Shown here piece by piece: positions 30,001 through 33,000 of a stretch of DNA of 64,000 nucleotides. Origin of the DNA: Streptomyces cinerochromogenes (lineage in GTDB: Bacteria > Actinomycetota > Actinomycetes > Streptomycetales > Streptomycetaceae); contig NZ_BMRM01000028.1 of NCBI RefSeq assembly GCF_014648635.1, forward strand, positions 16,773-80,772, in the 5' to 3' direction. A program made the position numbers and the translations under genes. Within the stretch, counting starts at the first letter, position 1, and each line of letters opens with the position of its first letter. The notes under the pieces are model-generated. The model made no database searches, was not told the origin of the DNA, and saw only the letters and a program-made list of their open reading frames with translations.

Positions 30001-33000
30001 CGGCCCGCTCGACGCGGCGGTGCTCCGCCTGGACCGCGCGGCCCTGGAGGCCCGCGCCCGGCGCACCGTGCTGCGCTGGGCGGTGGACACCCTCCGCGCC
30101 GACCTGGCCGCCGCCCGCTCGGCGGACCCCGGCGCCGGGACACCGGAGAGCCTGGCACGGTACGAGCGCCTGCTCGACGGCGGCCGGGAGGAGCCGCCGG
30201 GCACGGACACCTCCGGCACCGCCCGCCCCGCTGACGACTCGGTCGACGCCGTGATCAGGGAGGTGAACCGGGTCCGGGATGCCCTCACCGCCCGCGAGGA
30301 CCTCCCCGCGCGCCCGGCCCGCCTGCCGCTGCTGGTGCCGTTCACCGCGCTGTCCGTGGACCACCTGGTCCGCGACGTCGCCCACGAGCTGAACCTGCCG
30401 GTCCGCGTCGACGTCACCGGCCCGGACGGCCGGACCGTCAGCCGCTGGGCGGAACCCTTCGGCCGCGTGTACCCGTTCGACCCCCGGACCCGGCAGGCGG
30501 ACGGCACGCTGACCGCCGGGCGCGCCCAGGCGGCCGGCCTGCTCACCCCGTCGTCCCGCAGGGCGGTCGAGGAGCTGGGACTCGACGCGACCGCACTGGG
30601 CGCGCTCCACCGGGCGTCCTGGCAGCCGGGCCTCACCCTCGACCACGCGGTCCGCACCGAGGCCGAACGCCGTCTCGGCCCCCTCCACCCCGGCCTGCCC
30701 GACCTGCTGTACCGGGCCTGGGAGGCGGCGGAACGGCCGGTCACGGAGCACACGGCCGGTGAGGCCCGGCTGGTCCTGGACGCGCTGCGTGGCGCGGTCC
30801 GCGACGCCCACGACCTCGACGACGGCACGGCCGGCCGGCTGGAGGGGATCCTGACCCGAACGGAGGCACTCCTCACCCCGTACCTGACGGCCGACGACCA
30901 GGCCCCGCAGGACGGTCCGCGGCCCGAACCCGCACCCGGCGGTGCGGGCACGCCGAGCGGGCCCCGCGCGCTCACCGAACCGGACCGCGAGGAGGCCCCG
31001 CCGGTGCGCCCGGAGCCGTCCACCGGTCCGGCGGTGGGCCGGGACACGGACGCGGCACCGGGACTGCGGGACGACCGGGTCACGCTCGCCGACGACGAGG
31101 AGGGCGGCACGGAGGTACCGGTGACAGCCGGCGCCACGCCGGATGACGGCTTCGCCGTCCTGTCCTCCGCGGAGCCCACCGGCCGGTCGGTGCCACCGGA
31201 GCCGGTCCCGGGACCGGCGGTGGCGGAGCGTCGGGTCCTGACGCGGTGGCAGAGGAGCGTTCCGGTACCCGACCCGGTGACGGTCGTGACGGACGCCGGC
31301 GCCCTGGGCCTGGACTTCCGGCAGCCCGGTGCCCGTCCCCTGGACACGGTCGCGCCGGGCGGCGACGAGGGGGAGGCCGCCCTGTGGGACTCCGCCTCGG
31401 CACCGGTGCCGTTCTTCGTCCTCGCCGGCGGCACGCCCCGGTCCGTCCTGGTACGGACGGCGACGGACCCGCAGTCCATGCGTCCGGAGGAGTTCGCGGA
31501 CCACCTGGCGGCGCGTGCCGACGTGCAGGCGCTCCCCGCCGACGTGCCCGTGGTGCTGGTCATGTCACACGGCGGCGCGGGCGGTCTGGAACTGCCGCGG
31601 CTCATCGCCGCCCGCACGGGCCGTACCGTGTGGTCGTACACCGGCAAGGTGCGGCCCGGGCTCTCGACGGACAGCGCGGGCCGGCCGACCGTGGTGACGG
31701 GCGGCGGCGGTCAGCCGGACGCACGGTGGCTGCGCAGCCTGCCCGACGATCTCGTCAGCCGGACGGGAGAGGCGCGCGCCGACGTGCTCCCGCCCGGGCC
31801 CGCGCGGCTGACGACGCTGCAGGGCCGGCCGGTCGCCGAGACGGACATCGTCCAGTACACGATCCAGGACGAGCAGAACAGGCCGCTGGGACGGGCCTGG
31901 GTACCGCGGGAGGACTGGGCCGATCCCTTCGGGAACCAGGCCACCAGGTTCGGGAGCCGGAAGTCCTCCCGGGTGCGGGACCGGGTCGACGGCAGCCGCG
32001 TTCCCCGGCCCGACTCGGTCCGGAAGCTGCCGTGGAAGCGTGACCTGCCGGGGGTCACCCCGTACTTCATGTTGGTTCACGGCGCCCCCGGGCACGTCAT
32101 GGTGCCCACCACGGCCGGGACCGTGCGGGTGGACGGGACCAATCTCGGCCGGTTCCTGAAGCGCCGGCCGAGCTTCAGCCGGCTGCCGGCGGAGGCCCCC
32201 GTCGTCCTGGTCTCCTGCCTCACGGGTGGCGACGCCGCGCAACCGGGCCGCAACGTGGCGCAGATGGTGGCCGACGAAATCGGCCGCGTGGTGTACGCGC
32301 CGAGCAGCAGGGCGATCGGCACCCTGGAGCTGGTGGCAGAGAGCCGCGACGAGGTTCCGGAGTGGCGGACCTTCCGGCCCCGGCGGGCAGACGCCGACGG
32401 ACCGGCGCGGGCGACCGCGTCGGAGGCGTCCGGCGGGGCGGCACCGGTGGAGCGGGCCGCGGCCGACGGGGAGCGGCACACCCGGCCGGTGCCGTCCGAG
32501 GCGGTGCCCGCCCCCCGGGCGCCCTCGGCGCCGGCGCGTCCGCCGGCCGCTGTGTCCCGGCACATCGTGCGGTTCGCCGAGCAGGCGGAGGGCCTGTCGG
32601 CGGAACAGCGGGCGGAGGCGCACCGGTTCGCGCGGGAGGTCGCGCACCAGGCTCTGGCGGACCACCGGTCCGGGCTGCCCTGGCCGCGGGTGCGGGTCGA
32701 GGCCGGGGGCAACGGCGGTGTGCTGCCCCTGCCGGGCCGGGCCGACGCGGCGATGCGGACGAGCCTGCGCCGGGGCGAGGCGGTCCTGGCCGAGCTGCGG
32801 CAGGTGGTGCAGGAGACGCTGCGGGAGCTCCAGAGCGGGGCCGGCACCGTCGCGGTCATGGACGACTCCCACTTCTCCGTGGTGCCACGGGGGCGGTCGG
32901 CGAGCCGTGACGCACCGCAGGACCCGGGTGTGAGCCGTGAGGACCTGCGCCGGCAGGCCGTCGTGACGGTGCTGCGTTCCGGTGCGGGGAACGACGAGAC

